DNA from: Sepiola atlantica
Taxonomy: Eukaryota > Mollusca > Cephalopoda > Sepiida > Sepiolidae
Length of the DNA: 64,000 bases
Assembly (NCBI GenBank): GCA_963556195.1
Contig: OY744533.1
Location: 52,188,308 to 52,252,307 of the forward strand
Direction of reading: 5' to 3'
Below the pieces are notes generated by a model, which did no database searches, had not been told where the DNA came from, and worked only from the letters and a program-made list of their open reading frames with translations. Made by a program: the position numbers and the translations under genes. The number at the start of each line of letters is the position of its first letter. Position 1 is the first letter of the stretch. Below, piece by piece: positions 1-16,333 of the stretch.

Positions 1-649
1 CCCCCTCTGAATTTACAGAACTTTTATTTATCAGCACAAGATTATTACATAGCGAAACAAATTTTTAATATGTTGAATAGTAGAAGCTATTTATATAAAT
101 ACACAGCTACCAAAAATCAATAATCTAACCCATAAAACAAGTAAAAATATTTAAAAGTATTTACCGTAGACGCAATTTATTCCTGGGGCGCAATTTTCTG
201 TCGCTCACCTAGATTATCAATTTTAAACTCCTAAATGGTACTAACACCGGTTCGTTTTTTACTTAAAAGATTTAGTAATACAGTGTCTCGATTGATTTTA
301 TTAAATTGTTTTTTTCTTCAGCTTTTCATTTATCGTTTATAATGTTGTCTTAATATGATTCGTGAACGAATCGAAAGTACTAATGGTATAGTTGGAACAT
401 TAATTAATATTTTTGCTTATGAAACAAAAACAATTATCAGTAAATTCGAAAAGATCAACAAGGGTTATAGTTAAAGAGAAGAATTTTCTATTATTTTACA
501 TCGATGATTGAAGAAGAATAAATTGAGTGCATGAGAGATTAGAAGAATAGAGGAATGCTGTCTAAATACACAAAATATACATAACTATTTAGATAGCGAC
601 ATTTTTATCTTATATTTTGTACAACAAAATAGATGCCCCTCCGGTTGCA
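1..649. other. AT-rich DNA, nothing recognised
   Basis: No coding pattern, repeat array or RNA gene seen. Confidence 0.6.
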
Positions 650-1190
650 TATTTTTGCAAGCCTGGCACGATGGTATCACGAATAACGAACATACAAAAT
701 ACTGCCCCCAAAAGATAGGGTAATGCATGGGAGGAATGTATCATGACGAACACAAATATTGTACAGGAGTAGATAAGGCCTAGGAGGATCCCCCCACCCC
801 CAAAAGTGGTAATGCTTCGCAGAATATTATAATGATGAACGAACATATACTTCACTACCCTAAAAAGGAGGTAATGCCTGGTATGATATTATCATGACAA
901 CAGAACAGATAATACATTACCTCTCTAAAATAGAAGATTGAATAACTAGGATGACCTTCGCTAAAAGGGGAAGGTAATGCCTGCGAGTATACTACAACAA
1001 CAGAAAGGTCCTATCCCCACAAAAGTAGAAGATGGTCTCATGACAACAGAACAGATACTACATCGACCCCTCAACAATAGGAGGGTGTAATACTTGGGAG
1101 GATTACTTGCATTCCCTTAAAAAGAAGAGGTAATTACTGTTAGGATGGTCGTATGAGAAGAGAACCGATACCACACTACCCACCATCAGT
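650..1190 (-). repeat. Degenerate ~60-bp tandem array with U2 snRNA-like core
   Basis: About eight diverged units. On the minus strand the best units contain GTAGTATCTGTTCTGTTGTC followed by ATGATAATATC. The first part agrees with the branch-site recognition region of U2 snRNA (GTAGTATCTGTTCTTATCAG), and the TAATATC that follows also occurs there in U2. Unit ends read GGTAATGCCTGG on the plus strand. The clearest units lie at about 868-925 and 1030-1072. The coding frame over 610-855 is a by-product of the array. Confidence 0.6.
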
Positions 1191-1271
1191 AAAACATAAT
1201 ACAATAATTGATTACATCTTATTTTTTGTTTATTTTAAAATACCTAGTTATAAAAACGTTATTTTTTATGG

Positions 1272-1320
1272 TTCTTCGGCCTGTTTGCTAAGATTAAAAT
1301 ATAGTATCTGTTCTTAGCAT
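1272..1320 (+). pseudogene. U2 snRNA 5'-end-like sequence
   Basis: The plus strand reads CTTCGGCC, a short run, TTGCTAAGATTAAA, then TAGTATCTGTTCTTA. This follows the order and spacing of the first ~50 nt of U2 snRNA (stem-loop I, then the branch-site pairing region) with several changes. The similarity stops after about 50 nt, so it is a truncated pseudogene or SINE head, not a functional U2 gene. Confidence 0.6.
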
Positions 1321-1498
1321 CCCGGCGACCTCTGACGTTTTACTATCAACAAAACTATTGCGTATGTATAAGAAAAATGACAATACAAATCACAAATGTA
1401 TATTACAGAATACTTATTTAGTAGAAACGTTTTTTTTTTTTTAAATGAATATGGAAATTAGGAATATCTAAAATTGTTTTTGAGTTTTTGAAAACAAC

Positions 1499-1503
1499 TA
1501 TTT

Positions 1504-1535
<32 letters not shown>

Positions 1536-1566
1536 TTCTTCTTCTTCTTCTTCTTCTTCTTCTTCT
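1499..1566. repeat. (TTC)n microsatellite
   Basis: About 22 TTC units, followed by about 300 bp of higher GC content containing the motif ACGGCT(T/G)AGCG(C/T)CTTACG twice (near 1779 and 1829). That stretch may be a diverged dispersed repeat I do not recognise. Confidence 0.85.
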
Positions 1567-2097
1567 GTGTAAATCCCAAGCTACGGACATTTGTCTACAC
1601 TTGGTCCGGGTGAAGGCCGGGATCACATCATCGACCTACGCCCCGTTTCAAGGTTTGCTCTCTCGACGGCTTTTTTTGCGTATCGGACCCCTCACTGATG
1701 TGATGCCCCATTATCTGAATCGCATTTCAATCTAACTGTTCAATGCAATCAAAACAACTGACTTTTCAACGGCTTAGCGCCTTACGTGTCGTTTGATGAC
1801 TCAGCGTCTCCTCTGTTTTTGTTTTTTAACGGCTGAGCGTCTTACGTCCTTGTTGTATGAAAACGTTCTAATATATAAAAGAGAATTTTAAAAATGCTTA
1901 AATAAATTACATTCCTAAATTATTCAAATGGTTCAAGGATGATAATGTATCAATAATTTTAGTAAATAAATAAAAAAAATGTTTTCCTATCACAGAGATA
2001 ATTTAATATTTTGTCCAAATCCGATCGCGTTGGAGTTCCATTTTCGTAATGGCGAAAGTGAACACCCCCCGAAGTTTGTTTAATGAGTTTTTCGTGT

Positions 2098-2398
2098 TTG
2101 GGGAAAACACCAAACAAATATTTAACAAATAACAGTCCCAGACGTTTTAAAATTTACTTTCTACGTAATAAAAAAGTATAAGAAAAATAACCAGACTTTG
2201 TAGACGTGTTCGATCGATTATCAGCCATCTTTGTTTTTAGTAAAACGTAATATATTTGATCGAACTTTTTAATTGAAATAAAACGCTTTAAAATACTTAA
2301 AAACACAATAACTAACATAGGTAGGTAGGTAGATAGGTATAAAACGTTTATTGCCTTTGATAACAGTTATTTGTTGAATATTTGGTTTTTGTGCCCCC
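2098..2398. repeat. Imperfect inverted repeat, ~40-bp arms
   Basis: The left arm (about 2098-2138, containing ATTTAACAAATAACAG) pairs with the right arm (about 2361-2398, the reverse of ATTCAACAAATAACTG). About 220 bp lie between. It could be an old MITE or a chance fold-back; no target-site duplication was identified. Confidence 0.35.
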
Positions 2399-2399
2399 T

Positions 2400-4124
2400 T
2401 TTCTTTCTGTTGATTATTTTTGACAATCGCCAAAAGCGGAAGGTCTATTGTTCAAATAGAAGAATTATTTATTCCTGAGTAATTTAAAATAGTTACATTG
2501 TGTTTATCGCTTTTGTTATTAAAGACATAAAAATAAATAATAAAAATTAATGATGATATTTAGAATGATATGAATCTATTTTTTTGTATTTAAAAAAAAT
2601 GAACAACAAACGTTTGTAAATTTGTAGATTACCACTCTCAGCAAAATTATCTACCAACTTAAAAAAGAGATTCTACTTTTGAGGGTAATATTAACCTATT
2701 AGGTCAGTTAATTAATATATTTTTCAACACTAACCCTAAATCTGACTGGACAACAAGACGTAACCGCCTAAAAAATTGGATTCCCTCAAAGTGTGACATG
2801 ATGAGTTTTTTTTCTATATCATATTTTAAACGATCTTTACACATATTAGTCTATATATTTTTATAGTTCGTAATAGCGCAGGCCCAGGGTCAACGTTTCT
2901 CGAGACACCCTCAAAAATCGAAACAACACGAAACTCACAGCGGAAGTTAGAAACGTCGGCCGGGCCTCTTAGTAAATTTAGCGTTCATTTAAATGCAGAA
3001 TAATTAACTGAGTTTTATATCCACATTTTAACAATAGTTCTTAAGCCTTTAAACTGGCTTTAAACTTATAATGTCCTTAACATGTTTCAAATCGTTCTTA
3101 CGTTTTAAATCAATATTAAAAGTTACCTTATAGATTTCTGCCTCACCGTTGGTCGTGGGTTTGCTCGCACACTCATCTCCGTTACTGGCTCGTGAACGTA
3201 GTGGAGTACTTGTCTTGTGGGTAAACACTGTTCTCATGCACGGGAGACAAAGACGCTCGAAGGCAAGACTTTTGAGAGAGATTCTATTCTTTTATTTCAC
3301 ACTTCAATCGGAGAGATTTCCACTCGACGATTCCTTCATTCACACTCTCTTTTACTTTCATACTGTTTGTGGAATGTGACGGATGCAATCAGCTATATTC
3401 TTGTCCCGCCGTTGGGATCTTGCTCTGCGTCTTAGCCCATATCTGGCGATGTCACCCGGACTCTACGCATTGCAGAGCTCCTTAATCGACGTGTGTCCAT
3501 CTCGCGTCTTTATGGTGAAATGTGTAGAAAGCTAATTTCTCACCAAGGATGTGTGACGTCGGAGCCCTTTCATCATTCAACCAATGTAATAACAGAACTC
3601 AATATCGCTTTTTGTCAAACCTTTTTGATCCGAGTGTGTTATGATTCTCAGAATGAATCACCGTGGGAACATTTTTGTTTGTCCCAAATTATATATGCAC
3701 CTATTTTGCACTCCATCCTATTTATTTCACCCAGTTCATAATCCATACTAGCTAACTTTACACGTTTTCAGAATACAGGGCCCCTCATAATATAACAAAA
3801 AGACAACGCACAATACTTTCTCCAACAAGAGATAAAGATAGGTCCAGCTCGCTATCGTTTCGCAAAGTAAGTAACGATTAAGTCACAGAGTGAATGCGGT
3901 ATTTTGCTGAGAGTGTATGACATAGAGTAAATCCAAGGTATTTTCGACAAAAAAAGCCTCTCGACTCCACAAACAATGAGTTGTTATCAAAATTGTATGA
4001 CCCCCCCCCCTTCCCTCCGAAACAATGAGGGATTTATGCCTAAGTTTTATAGAAAAAAGAATTCAATTCGCTTTGGCTATTATGCTGGGCTCTTTAAAGA
4101 CAATAAGAATGACACTTTGGCTTT
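2400..4124. other. No recognised gene; GC-richer island at 3.1-3.9 kb
   Basis: Short overlapping reading frames exist on both strands near 3.05-3.75 kb but show no known motif. The stretch is less AT-rich than its surroundings and may be old transposon DNA. Similar short phrases at 3190-3230 and around 3950 were not strong enough to call a repeat. Confidence 0.4.
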
Positions 4125-4212
4125 GGCGTGGCGTGGCGTGGCGTGGCGTGGCGTGGTGTTGCGTGGCGTTGCGTGGCGTTGCGTGGCGTTGCGTTGCGTG
4201 GCCTGGCATGGC
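4125..4212. repeat. (GCGTG)n minisatellite with 10-bp higher unit
   Basis: Repeats of GCGTG, resolving into alternating GCGTG/GCGTT in the second half. It keeps reading frames open on both strands by accident. Confidence 0.85.
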
Positions 4213-4396
4213 GAAGCGAAAAAGAAAGAGTGTAGGAGAGGGAGAGAGGGAGGGGAAGAACAAGGAATGAGGGGAGATGAGCATCATCATCGTTGTAGTT
4301 GTCACTGACAAAAACAAAAACCGGAAGTTACCTTTCGAATTTAAAAAGAATTATTTTGAATGTTAAACTTTGTTCATTAAATCGTTGTTATTAATA

Positions 4397-4397
4397 T

Positions 4398-4453
<56 letters not shown>

Positions 4454-4454
4454 T
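4397..4454. repeat. (ACT)n microsatellite
   Basis: About 19 perfect units in AT-rich DNA. Confidence 0.9.
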
Positions 4455-5004
4455 TAAACTAAATATGAAGAAAAGTAGTAGATTTATGTAAGGAAAGTGT
4501 AGTAAAAAAATAAAAATGAATTGTACATGATATTAATTAATTTGAGAGCTTTTATAAAATTATTCTAATGTAGCCTCGTAGTCGGTGTGTTTTGAACTTT
4601 TTTCTGTTGGATATATATAAACTGTTTTAAAATATATAAATGTTAACTTGAATTAAATCGCTTAACGTGTTTTGATATAAATATACTCGGCATACATGAA
4701 AATACCTTTCGCATTTATTAATTTAGATATGTTATTGATTGACTTTTATTTCCAGTATTGGTAAAAAATATTTTTTTATCATGTTTTTTAATACATTTTC
4801 TAAGTTACTACTGCAAATAAAACGAAGTTATACTGTATTTTTGTGGGATGAGTTTCCTTTTGTGTAAAGTAATACACATTACTATATAAAGTAGGTCATT
4901 GTCAAAGTTTGCAAATTGTTCAATGTATAAGGCATTTTTAAAACTTTTAATTCCGCAGTAATCCTTTGAATTTTCATAGTAAAACCCTTAACAATAAAAG
5001 ATGT

Positions 5005-5013
5005 TATATATAT

Positions 5014-5053
<40 letters not shown>

Positions 5054-5195
5054 CAGGACCGGCGGGTCAGTTATAAAAGTGGGGGGGGGCTCTCCTAAAA
5101 AGTCGGGGTGCCCGGTTAAACACATACATATATAACTTCATTATTGATGACCGTAAAGTGGGGGGCTTGAGTCCCCTCTGCCCCAGTGCCGCCGT

Positions 5196-5283
<88 letters not shown>
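5005..5283. repeat. Two (TA)n arrays flanking a ~145-bp GC-rich patch
   Basis: (TA)n at 5005-5053 and 5199-5283. The sequence between contains runs such as GGGGGGGG and TGAGTCCCCTCTGCCCCAG and may be a separate inserted repeat. Confidence 0.8.
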
Positions 5284-5285
<2 letters not shown>

Positions 5286-5599
5286 AACACTTAGGAAGTG
5301 CAATTACTATTATCTTTAACACAGCAAATATTGCTAAGAATTAGAACTACTAATTGTAAACATTTATAAGTGATAAAAACATCACAGTCGCCGTGGTCGA
5401 AGTTTCTAATCCTGCTATATTCAGTCACGCTGAGGAGCCACATAACGGCGAAAATGCGTGTTCGTGGACACCTATTTTATCTATACATCTCTAATCGTTT
5501 TGACATTACTTTATATCTATCAGTCTACCGTAAGGACTGGTTAACATATACACGGACTCGGAGTTTATATTCGTAAAACCTAGTTGCTTATATTTCATC

Positions 5600-7699
5600 T
5601 ACCGTTCTCCTTCAATTCAGGACTGTACTCAACTTGACTTTGTGTCTAATAGCACAAATGCAGCACTCTCATTCGACCCGAGCGGCCAAATACATGTATT
5701 TGGGAATTTTAATATCCACCACAGTGATTGGCATGAATCTACGAGCTATACAGACGCAGCTGTTAAGAACACGCATAGTTTTTTCATTGCACACTACCTT
5801 CCAGAGACTTTCACTTTCCCGACCGGCCTCCCAGATCGTGCGGATCGGCAAGCTTCACTTCTCGACCTATTTTTTACCACACTGCCCGAACCTTGTGTGA
5901 CGGATTCCCATAGCCCACTCGGGAATGCTGACCATAGAGTGATAATTGTTGACATCACCCTAAAGTCCCGACCATAAATAGAACAGTCTTTACTAAAAAT
6001 GATGAGATACTTTAAAGGTTTGGAAATCTATCAGAGATAATATCAGAGAGGCCACATGGAGTAAACCTTTTTCTCTCCCTACTGATCAGTGCTCAACTTA
6101 GGTAACAGAATCGGTTAAAGCAGGCATTGAAAGACACGTCTCCATGTAGAAATTCTACAGCCAGCCCCACTGCCCATAATATTTCACTTCGCCCGGTTTA
6201 GCAGCAATTGCTTGTAGGCAGCAACATATTCTACTGATTCAACCGCCATAAGTCAACTATAATAGAGAGAAATTGATGAAATCAGGAAATCATTGTAAGA
6301 TTGTAATAGCCGAAACTAGAAGAAAGTATATCGAGATGATCAGAAAATTCATTGAGTCACAGAAATCAGGAACTCACGATATTTGAAAATCTATAATAGT
6401 GTAGTGAATAATGGGCAATCAATAATTCCATCACTGTCCAACGACAATAGTGTCGTTTGCACGAAAACTAATAAGGCTGAACTATTTGCCTTGAACTAAA
6501 CCTTGCACTCCGCTAACCACTCCCTTACAACTATTCCATTACGGACAGAAACCACACTTAAAACATGTCATAACCCATTTCCATGTCTGGGACATCATAA
6601 GAAACTTGGAACCTCCTAAACATGTGGGACTGAATTTATCCCTATTATAGTAATAAATAAATACTCTGCTAAGCTGGCCCCTGTCCTCTCGATTACAAAT
6701 GCTTTGACGAATCTTGCTTCCTTGATAGCTGGAAAATTGCCTCTGTAGTACTAGTGTTCAAGAATTCTGGTGAAAGAACTGACCCTCAAAAGTATTGCCC
6801 CCATCAGTGTCATCCTGCTCTTCGCTTACGTACTTGGATCATTAATCAATCTAGTTATAGTCCGCCATCTCGTTGATGCTAAAGTCTTTTCCGACCATCA
6901 GTATGTATTTAAGAGAGCACATTCTACCTCGAAGATCCTAACAGTCATCCCTGGACGTATACACTATGCGGGTCGACGAGAAAAAATGTGAGGGTCGCAT
7001 TGTGTGTCGTCCATCGGAGATTGAAACCACAGTGTTCCGCTTACAAGATAGAATCTTGTTATGTTTGTGCGATGACGATATTTCACTTATGCGAATACGT
7101 ATTGTTTTGCATGGCGAATTCTCGCTGTGGTAAAAATACTAAGAACTTTCCTCTCGAGGGACAGACTGAAAAGTTGATATGACGAGTTTAGGCTACGTCA
7201 TATATTCATTTTCTGACTTGGTGTTGTGAAGAGCAATATGAATAGAAGCAGAAAGAAAGGAAGGGGGAAACGTCCAGTGAGATGTGAGCCGCATCATTTT
7301 TGACTGAAGCAAAAATTCGATTATTTTCAGTTAATTCATTGAAATTGAACTTTTACGATGTTATTGAAGTCAGAGTGAAAACGCTTCCCTGATAGAGTTT
7401 CACGCCCATTTTAGAGCTCTTTCTTTGACATGGTCCAAAAAGAGTCTCTAATGAAATAAGTCTAACACTGTCCACCAAGCTCCCGCCCTCGTCCCGATGG
7501 CCGCAATGTTGCATCCCTGTGCTTGTTTTACAAATAGTTCAATAGAATGTTCTACGACAAGATTGTTGCTCTGGTGCAGAAAAATCCAACCGTTCACGGT
7601 ATAGATCTCCAGATTCCGGAAGGCTTTCTACTCGAACAGTTTCTTTCCTCGAACTGATAGCTTTTCGCCTTTCCTTCCTGCTTTGTTGTTTCCCTGATT

Positions 7700-7700
<1 letters not shown>
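5600..7700 (+). mobile_element. Degenerate Jockey/CR1-like non-LTR retrotransposon
   Basis: Three parts are visible in order. First (5642-5977) is an AP-endonuclease end: FGNFNIHHSDW, then SLLDLFFTTLPEPC and LGNADHRV, matching the GDFNxHHxxW, SLLDLFLT and GxSDHxxV motifs of LINE endonucleases. Second (about 6760-6990) is a reverse-transcriptase segment with APISV, VDAKVFSDHQYVFKR and HST. Third (about 7470-7660) is a C-terminal segment with NVASLCLFYK and VQKNPTVHG. Stops and frameshifts separate them, and the catalytic FADD-type region is not visible. No poly-A tail or target-site duplication was identified. Clade assignment is by eye. Confidence 0.75.
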
Positions 7701-11570
<3,870 letters not shown>

Positions 11571-14373
11571 TTGAAACAAAATATTTTAAAGCAACTTACA
11601 GCGCAAAGTATTGATTACAGCAACATAACCAATGGTATTAAAAAGATTAAAGAATTAGCTTATAGGGAATCTCGAGGAATTACGTTGATTTCATGGTTTT
11701 TACGTTGGAAAGACACTTTTTATACCGAATTTTCCCATATGAATGTTGCTTAATAAAATTATGATCAGACCAGCATGATCGACACATAAAAGTTATCAAT
11801 CTAACGAAAGAAATGATCTAAGCTGCACTGAAACAGTGGAACAGCTTACGTAGATGTTTAGCGTTCAGCAATGGCTTTCGACACCCGTTGAAATGGCTGC
11901 AAACTGATGACTATAGTCCCTTCGCCGTTTGGCTAAACCGTGAATGCGAAAGATTTCAAATGAAATCCCTCACAAAGGATTAGTTTAAATGACTTCAATC
12001 TCCACATGATTAAGACATTCGTACACGTTTACGTCTAAGACTGGACCAGGATTAAAATGTGACAGACAAAGCTTTCATTACGAAATGTCAACGTTTATTA
12101 AGCCTTACACGCGACACAATGATCGTACAAAAATCCGATCATGCATCAATAAATAACGATGTCAAAGCAAAGGTTAATAAACCTCAAACAAGGAATATCC
12201 CTCCAACTGCTTGCTAGAATTGGTGCGGGATGCATTTTCCGCGCTTTTGTCTATTTAAAGAGCATAAGTGTCAGAAATGCTTCAATTACGGACATAAATG
12301 AAGATTTTGTTATCCTCAGAATTGCAAAACGTCGAATACAAACGACACAGGTGCTTTAAATTTGACACTAGAAATTCAATTAAAAACAGAGTAGAAGAAA
12401 TCAAATTCAAATTCTGTTTCTGCAACATTCAAAATCGATTTTAAATCTCGCAAATAATGTATCATTGTTGTCGGAAATAGCAATCTAGTTCAATTCAGTT
12501 TGACACGTGTGAACATATTGGAAAGCGGGAGTTATTTAAACCCCAGCATATAGCTGGAAGTGCATCAGAACGACACAACTCTACTGACGGGTTATTTAAA
12601 TTGCAATGTGTCCTTTAAAGAAAAAAATATTTTAATTTTGCTTGGTTTACACTGAATAGAAGAATCAAATCTTTTCAATATTCCTGTCAAGCATGTTTTT
12701 GACACTATACATATTTATTTCCTTTCTGATATTGAAAAACTATTCACAGAAATAATCTAGGTTAAATCTAGCAATGTTTTTGAATAGAGTCTAGGATTTT
12801 GCACTAAACCAAAGGCAACTCTCAAATTAAAGTCTAATCCGACACTTGCTTTCAGACCCAAGCGTCCGGTACCCTAGACATAGTGAACACGAAGTTAGAA
12901 TGTCTGCATCAAGCAGGAGTAATACAACCAACCAATTACTCCGCATGAGCAGCTGCAATTGTTGTTGTTAAAAAGCGAATGAAAGAGTAAGAATATGTGC
13001 TGATTATTCTACTCGATTAAACAATTTAATTAGATGCACATAATTACTCGTTACCTTTGTCAGAGGATATTTGCGCAAAATTAATGTTGGAATTTCCTTT
13101 CGAAAATTGATTTTTCGGATGCTCTCTTTCAGTTTTAAGTTGATGCGGAGTCAAAGGAGTTTCTAACAATCAACACACACGGAATATTTAGATTCAACCG
13201 CCTTTCTTTCGGAGTCAAACCAGGTCTAGCCATATTTCAGCAAACAATGGATGCAATGTTAATCGGATTGACAGGAGTTGCAGCATTAATTTACAATATC
13301 ATCGTTACAGATACTACATAACATAAACTTATACAGCATTAATTTACAATATCATCGTAACAGATACTACATAACATAAACTTATACAGCTATTGATTTC
13401 TACATTTGAGCGAGGTAAGCAGTATGGATTCTATGTAAAAGCTGAAAAATGTGAATATTTTCGAACACAGATTAACTATCTGGGATTTATTCTTGACGAA
13501 AATGGTCGACGGTCAGACCCTGAAAATATTTCTAGCATTGGAAAATGCCAACAATAGGAAATATAAAAAAACAGTGTCCCCTTTCTTTTGCATGGTTAGC
13601 CACTACACTACATTTTTGCCAGAACTTCACGGAGTTCGTGCATCACTCGACAATCTTTTAAACAAAGATGTAACATGGAAATGGACAACTGAGTGTAAAT
13701 TTGTCTTTAATAAGATTAAATATTTTCTTAAGACGTGTTGCTCACACACTACCACCAATCCATTCATATTATTGTTGTTTCTGATGAATCGCATTATGGT
13801 GTTGAAGCTGTCATTTACCATAGATTTCCCGGTGGCAGCCAAGAAGCAATAGCTATGCATACAGGTCACTGACACTTCCCGAGCGAAAAATAGTCAGATC
13901 GAGAAAAAAGTATTGGCGATAATTTTAGCAACGAAATAAAAAAAATCACAAGATGATATATGGACGTCACTTAATTGATCACAGATCATAAACCTCTTGT
14001 TAGCATTTTCACAGCAATTAGTCTGTAAAGACTAGCCACTATGCTGTTAGATTTTTATTTTCTCATCAGATATTGGTCAACCGATGCTTTATCAAGATTC
14101 ATGGCTAAGATAACCAAAGTCAAAGAAGATTCAGTCATTACAACATTATCTGTGGAACCAGAAATTATTTCAGTGCTCGCATCAACTGTCCGAACACTGC
14201 CAATTACTTCACTAATGGCACGTGAGGCTAGAGCTTTCGACCTTTTACTCAAATCAGTGTTGCACTTCCACTGTATACAATTGTTTGTAAAGACACACAC
14301 CTTCAACTCTTCTTTCAGCGTCAATCATCATTGTCGGATATTGATGGGTCTATTCGTTTTTGGGAACGTGTGA
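11571..14373 (+). mobile_element. Ty3/gypsy LTR-retrotransposon relic (gag, RT, RNase H)
   Basis: Read across frames, the order is that of a gypsy Gag-Pol. A capsid-like piece sits at 11571-11753 (WFLRWKDTFYTEFSHMN). A CCHC zinc knuckle lies at 12269-12310 (Cys-x2-Cys-x4-His-x4-Cys, with an in-frame TGA inside). Reverse-transcriptase pieces run from about 12870 to 13280. The end of RT and the RNase H start, with INYLGFILDENGR and NKDVTWKWT, lie at about 13470-13700. An RNase H-integrase linker, STDALSRF, is near 14077. Many stops and shifts make it non-functional. No integrase core and no long terminal repeats were found, so both ends are probably lost. Resemblance to K02A2.6-type elements is from memory of the family. 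Confidence 0.8.
13281..13386 (+). repeat. 53-bp tandem duplication inside the gypsy relic
   Basis: Two adjacent 53-bp copies (13281-13333 and 13334-13386) differing at about one base. They interrupt the RT just at the expected active-site region. It is a recent change in an already dead element. Confidence 0.9.
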
Positions 14374-14499
14374 TTGGTCCATTAAAATGTCAAAATTGTG
14401 TATTAGAAATATAAGATAACTTCTACAGAATTTGAACCGAACTGTTTGTTTCTTGATTTTTTTTGTCTAACTCGGTAATGTGTACAAATTTCGAATGCA

Positions 14500-14734
14500 C
14501 CCTATTTTGTTTACTTTTCGATTTTTCACCGATTATCAATGGTTAACGTGCTAGGCTCATGAACGAACATATTATTTCGATACTCGCTCAAAAATCGAAA
14601 ATTAAGCAAAATACTGTTAGACCATTACAATTTACCACGATTGGCAACATTTATTGCATGAGTTTCTAACCCTATTTTGTTTATTTTTCGATTTTTAACC
14701 GATTATCAAGGGTCCACGTGCTGGGCTCATGAAC
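14500..14734 (+). repeat. Two direct copies of a ~65-bp sequence
   Basis: 14500-14564 and 14670-14734 share CCCTATTTTGTTTA, TTTTCGATTTTT and GGCTCATGAAC with few differences. The segment between contains an inverted echo (CAAAAATCGAAAATTAAGCAAAA). Confidence 0.7.
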
Positions 14735-14962
14735 AGCCATTTTGTTTTTTGTTCTCACTGAACAGGTGGTCACCAGGTTTGTTTCGAACAAAAAAAGAAC
14801 TCTTTAGAATAACTTAAAACACAAAGAAACTTATCCAGTTTTGTAGAACAGAAGAGTAACTTATCTTGCCTTTCGTAACATTTATTTTTTGCCTATTTGT
14901 TTTTATTAGCATTTATCTGTTTATTCATTGTCCTAACTGACATCTGATACTTTTCAGTGTAC

Positions 14963-15209
14963 ACTCACCTATCAGGCTGCTAGAGAATTCCGGGTTTTTT
15001 GGAATTTTTTTTCAAATATTTTACATTTTAGGAGGGGGGATCAGTTTCTAATGTAAATTCAACGTAGACTGATCCTGCTCTTTTTGACTATCTCAGATTT
15101 TAAAAATTATTATTCTGTTGACAATTACCTATCATGTCGCGAGAGAATTCTGGGTTTTGGGGAAAAATTTTCAAATATTTGAGATTTTAGGAGGGGGATC
15201 AGTTTTGAC
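14963..15209 (+). repeat. Two direct copies of a ~85-bp sequence
   Basis: 14963-15047 and 15121-15209 share AGAGAATTC, GGGTTTT, TCAAATATTT and TTTTAGGAGGGGG. Likely an old tandem duplication. Confidence 0.7.
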
Positions 15210-15935
15210 CATGTTGCATGTCCTGTTTGTTCTTACGCTCACAGCATTTCTTTCTTTTCTGTTTTTTTCTTTTTCTCCCCCTCCAATTTATCGGCATTAA
15301 ATGTTCCCTTAATTTCTATTAGAAAAAGACGACTTGGTCAGTGGCTTAAATGTCAATGAAAAATTCTGTATTTTGATTATTATTAATTTAATTATTTGAT
15401 GATTAAATGTGTTTATTAATGGTGAAATAAAGTAAATAAAGCCGAACAAAATAAGTTTTTTAATGGCTTTTTGTTGTTTGTTTGTCAAATATAAAAATTA
15501 ACAAACAATCGTTTTTAATTTAAAATTAATAAATTATTTTTTTATTAATTTTATTAAAACTTTGTCTTCTTTTTCTTCTAATGTTTATTTGTAATACTTA
15601 AATATTGTTTGGACAAAACATATGATTTCGGTTCTTTCGTAGAACAGAGTCTCACCTAAGAAATAGTTTAAATTTTGCTTAGAAAATTAAAAAAAATGAT
15701 TTTGAAACTCTTAAATTGACGAATATCGATTAATTTCTGAGTAAAAATTCAATTTTTAATGCCAAAATCAAGTTATTTTGTCCTCTGTTCTAGAAAAGAA
15801 CCGACTTTTTTAATTTCCGTATTTTTAATAAAAGCAATACAATATTAAAACTAATTAGTATATTTTATATTAAATAATTATTACTTTTATATTTAATTTC
15901 TAAACCAACGAATAAACTATTTAAATATCATGCAA

Positions 15936-15985
15936 ATTAGGACCCAAGCTAAACCCAAACCGACGATTTAAGCTTGGGTCCTAAT
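15936..15985. repeat. Hairpin with perfect 15-bp stem
   Basis: ATTAGGACCCAAGCT (15936-15950) is the exact reverse complement of 15971-15985, with a 20-nt loop. The stem core GGACCCAAGCT is shared with the hairpin at 16242-16333. Confidence 0.75.
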
Positions 15986-16241
15986 ATGAATAAGTACCAA
16001 AATTGTATTTATAAAAATTAAAATAACAAATAATAATTTTTCAAATAATTTTTCAAATTTTATTTTTAATCTTTTTTTTTAATTAAAAAATCAAATTTTA
16101 AAATCTGATAAAAGGGAAATTTTTCTATTAAATTAACTTTTTTTAAAGAATAAAAAAATATTCGTAATAAATTATAAAACATAGAAATCTCAAAACAAAT
16201 TAATATTTTGAAAATATTCCTTAAAAATCAAAACAAATTAA

Positions 16242-16333
16242 GGTATTTCTTCAGATAAGGACCCGAGCTAATTTTGACCCTGACCCTAACGACGTGGTCA
16301 AAGTTAGCTCGAGTCCTAATCTGAAGAAGCACC
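16242..16333. repeat. Hairpin with ~38-bp imperfect stem
   Basis: The left arm 16242-16279 (containing GGACCCGAGCTAA) pairs with the right arm 16296-16333 (TTAGCTCGAGTCC), with a 16-nt loop rich in CCCTGACCCTAACG. The outer parts also pair (TTCTTCAGAT with ATCTGAAGAA). Confidence 0.75.

Noticed and set aside
1272..1320. Functional U2 snRNA gene
   Set aside because: Similarity ends after about 50 nt and the Sm site and 3' stem-loops are missing.
5116..5322. Poly-(Tyr-Ile) open frames here and at other (TA)n sites, and the poly-His frame at 39063-39287
   Set aside because: They are translations of microsatellites.
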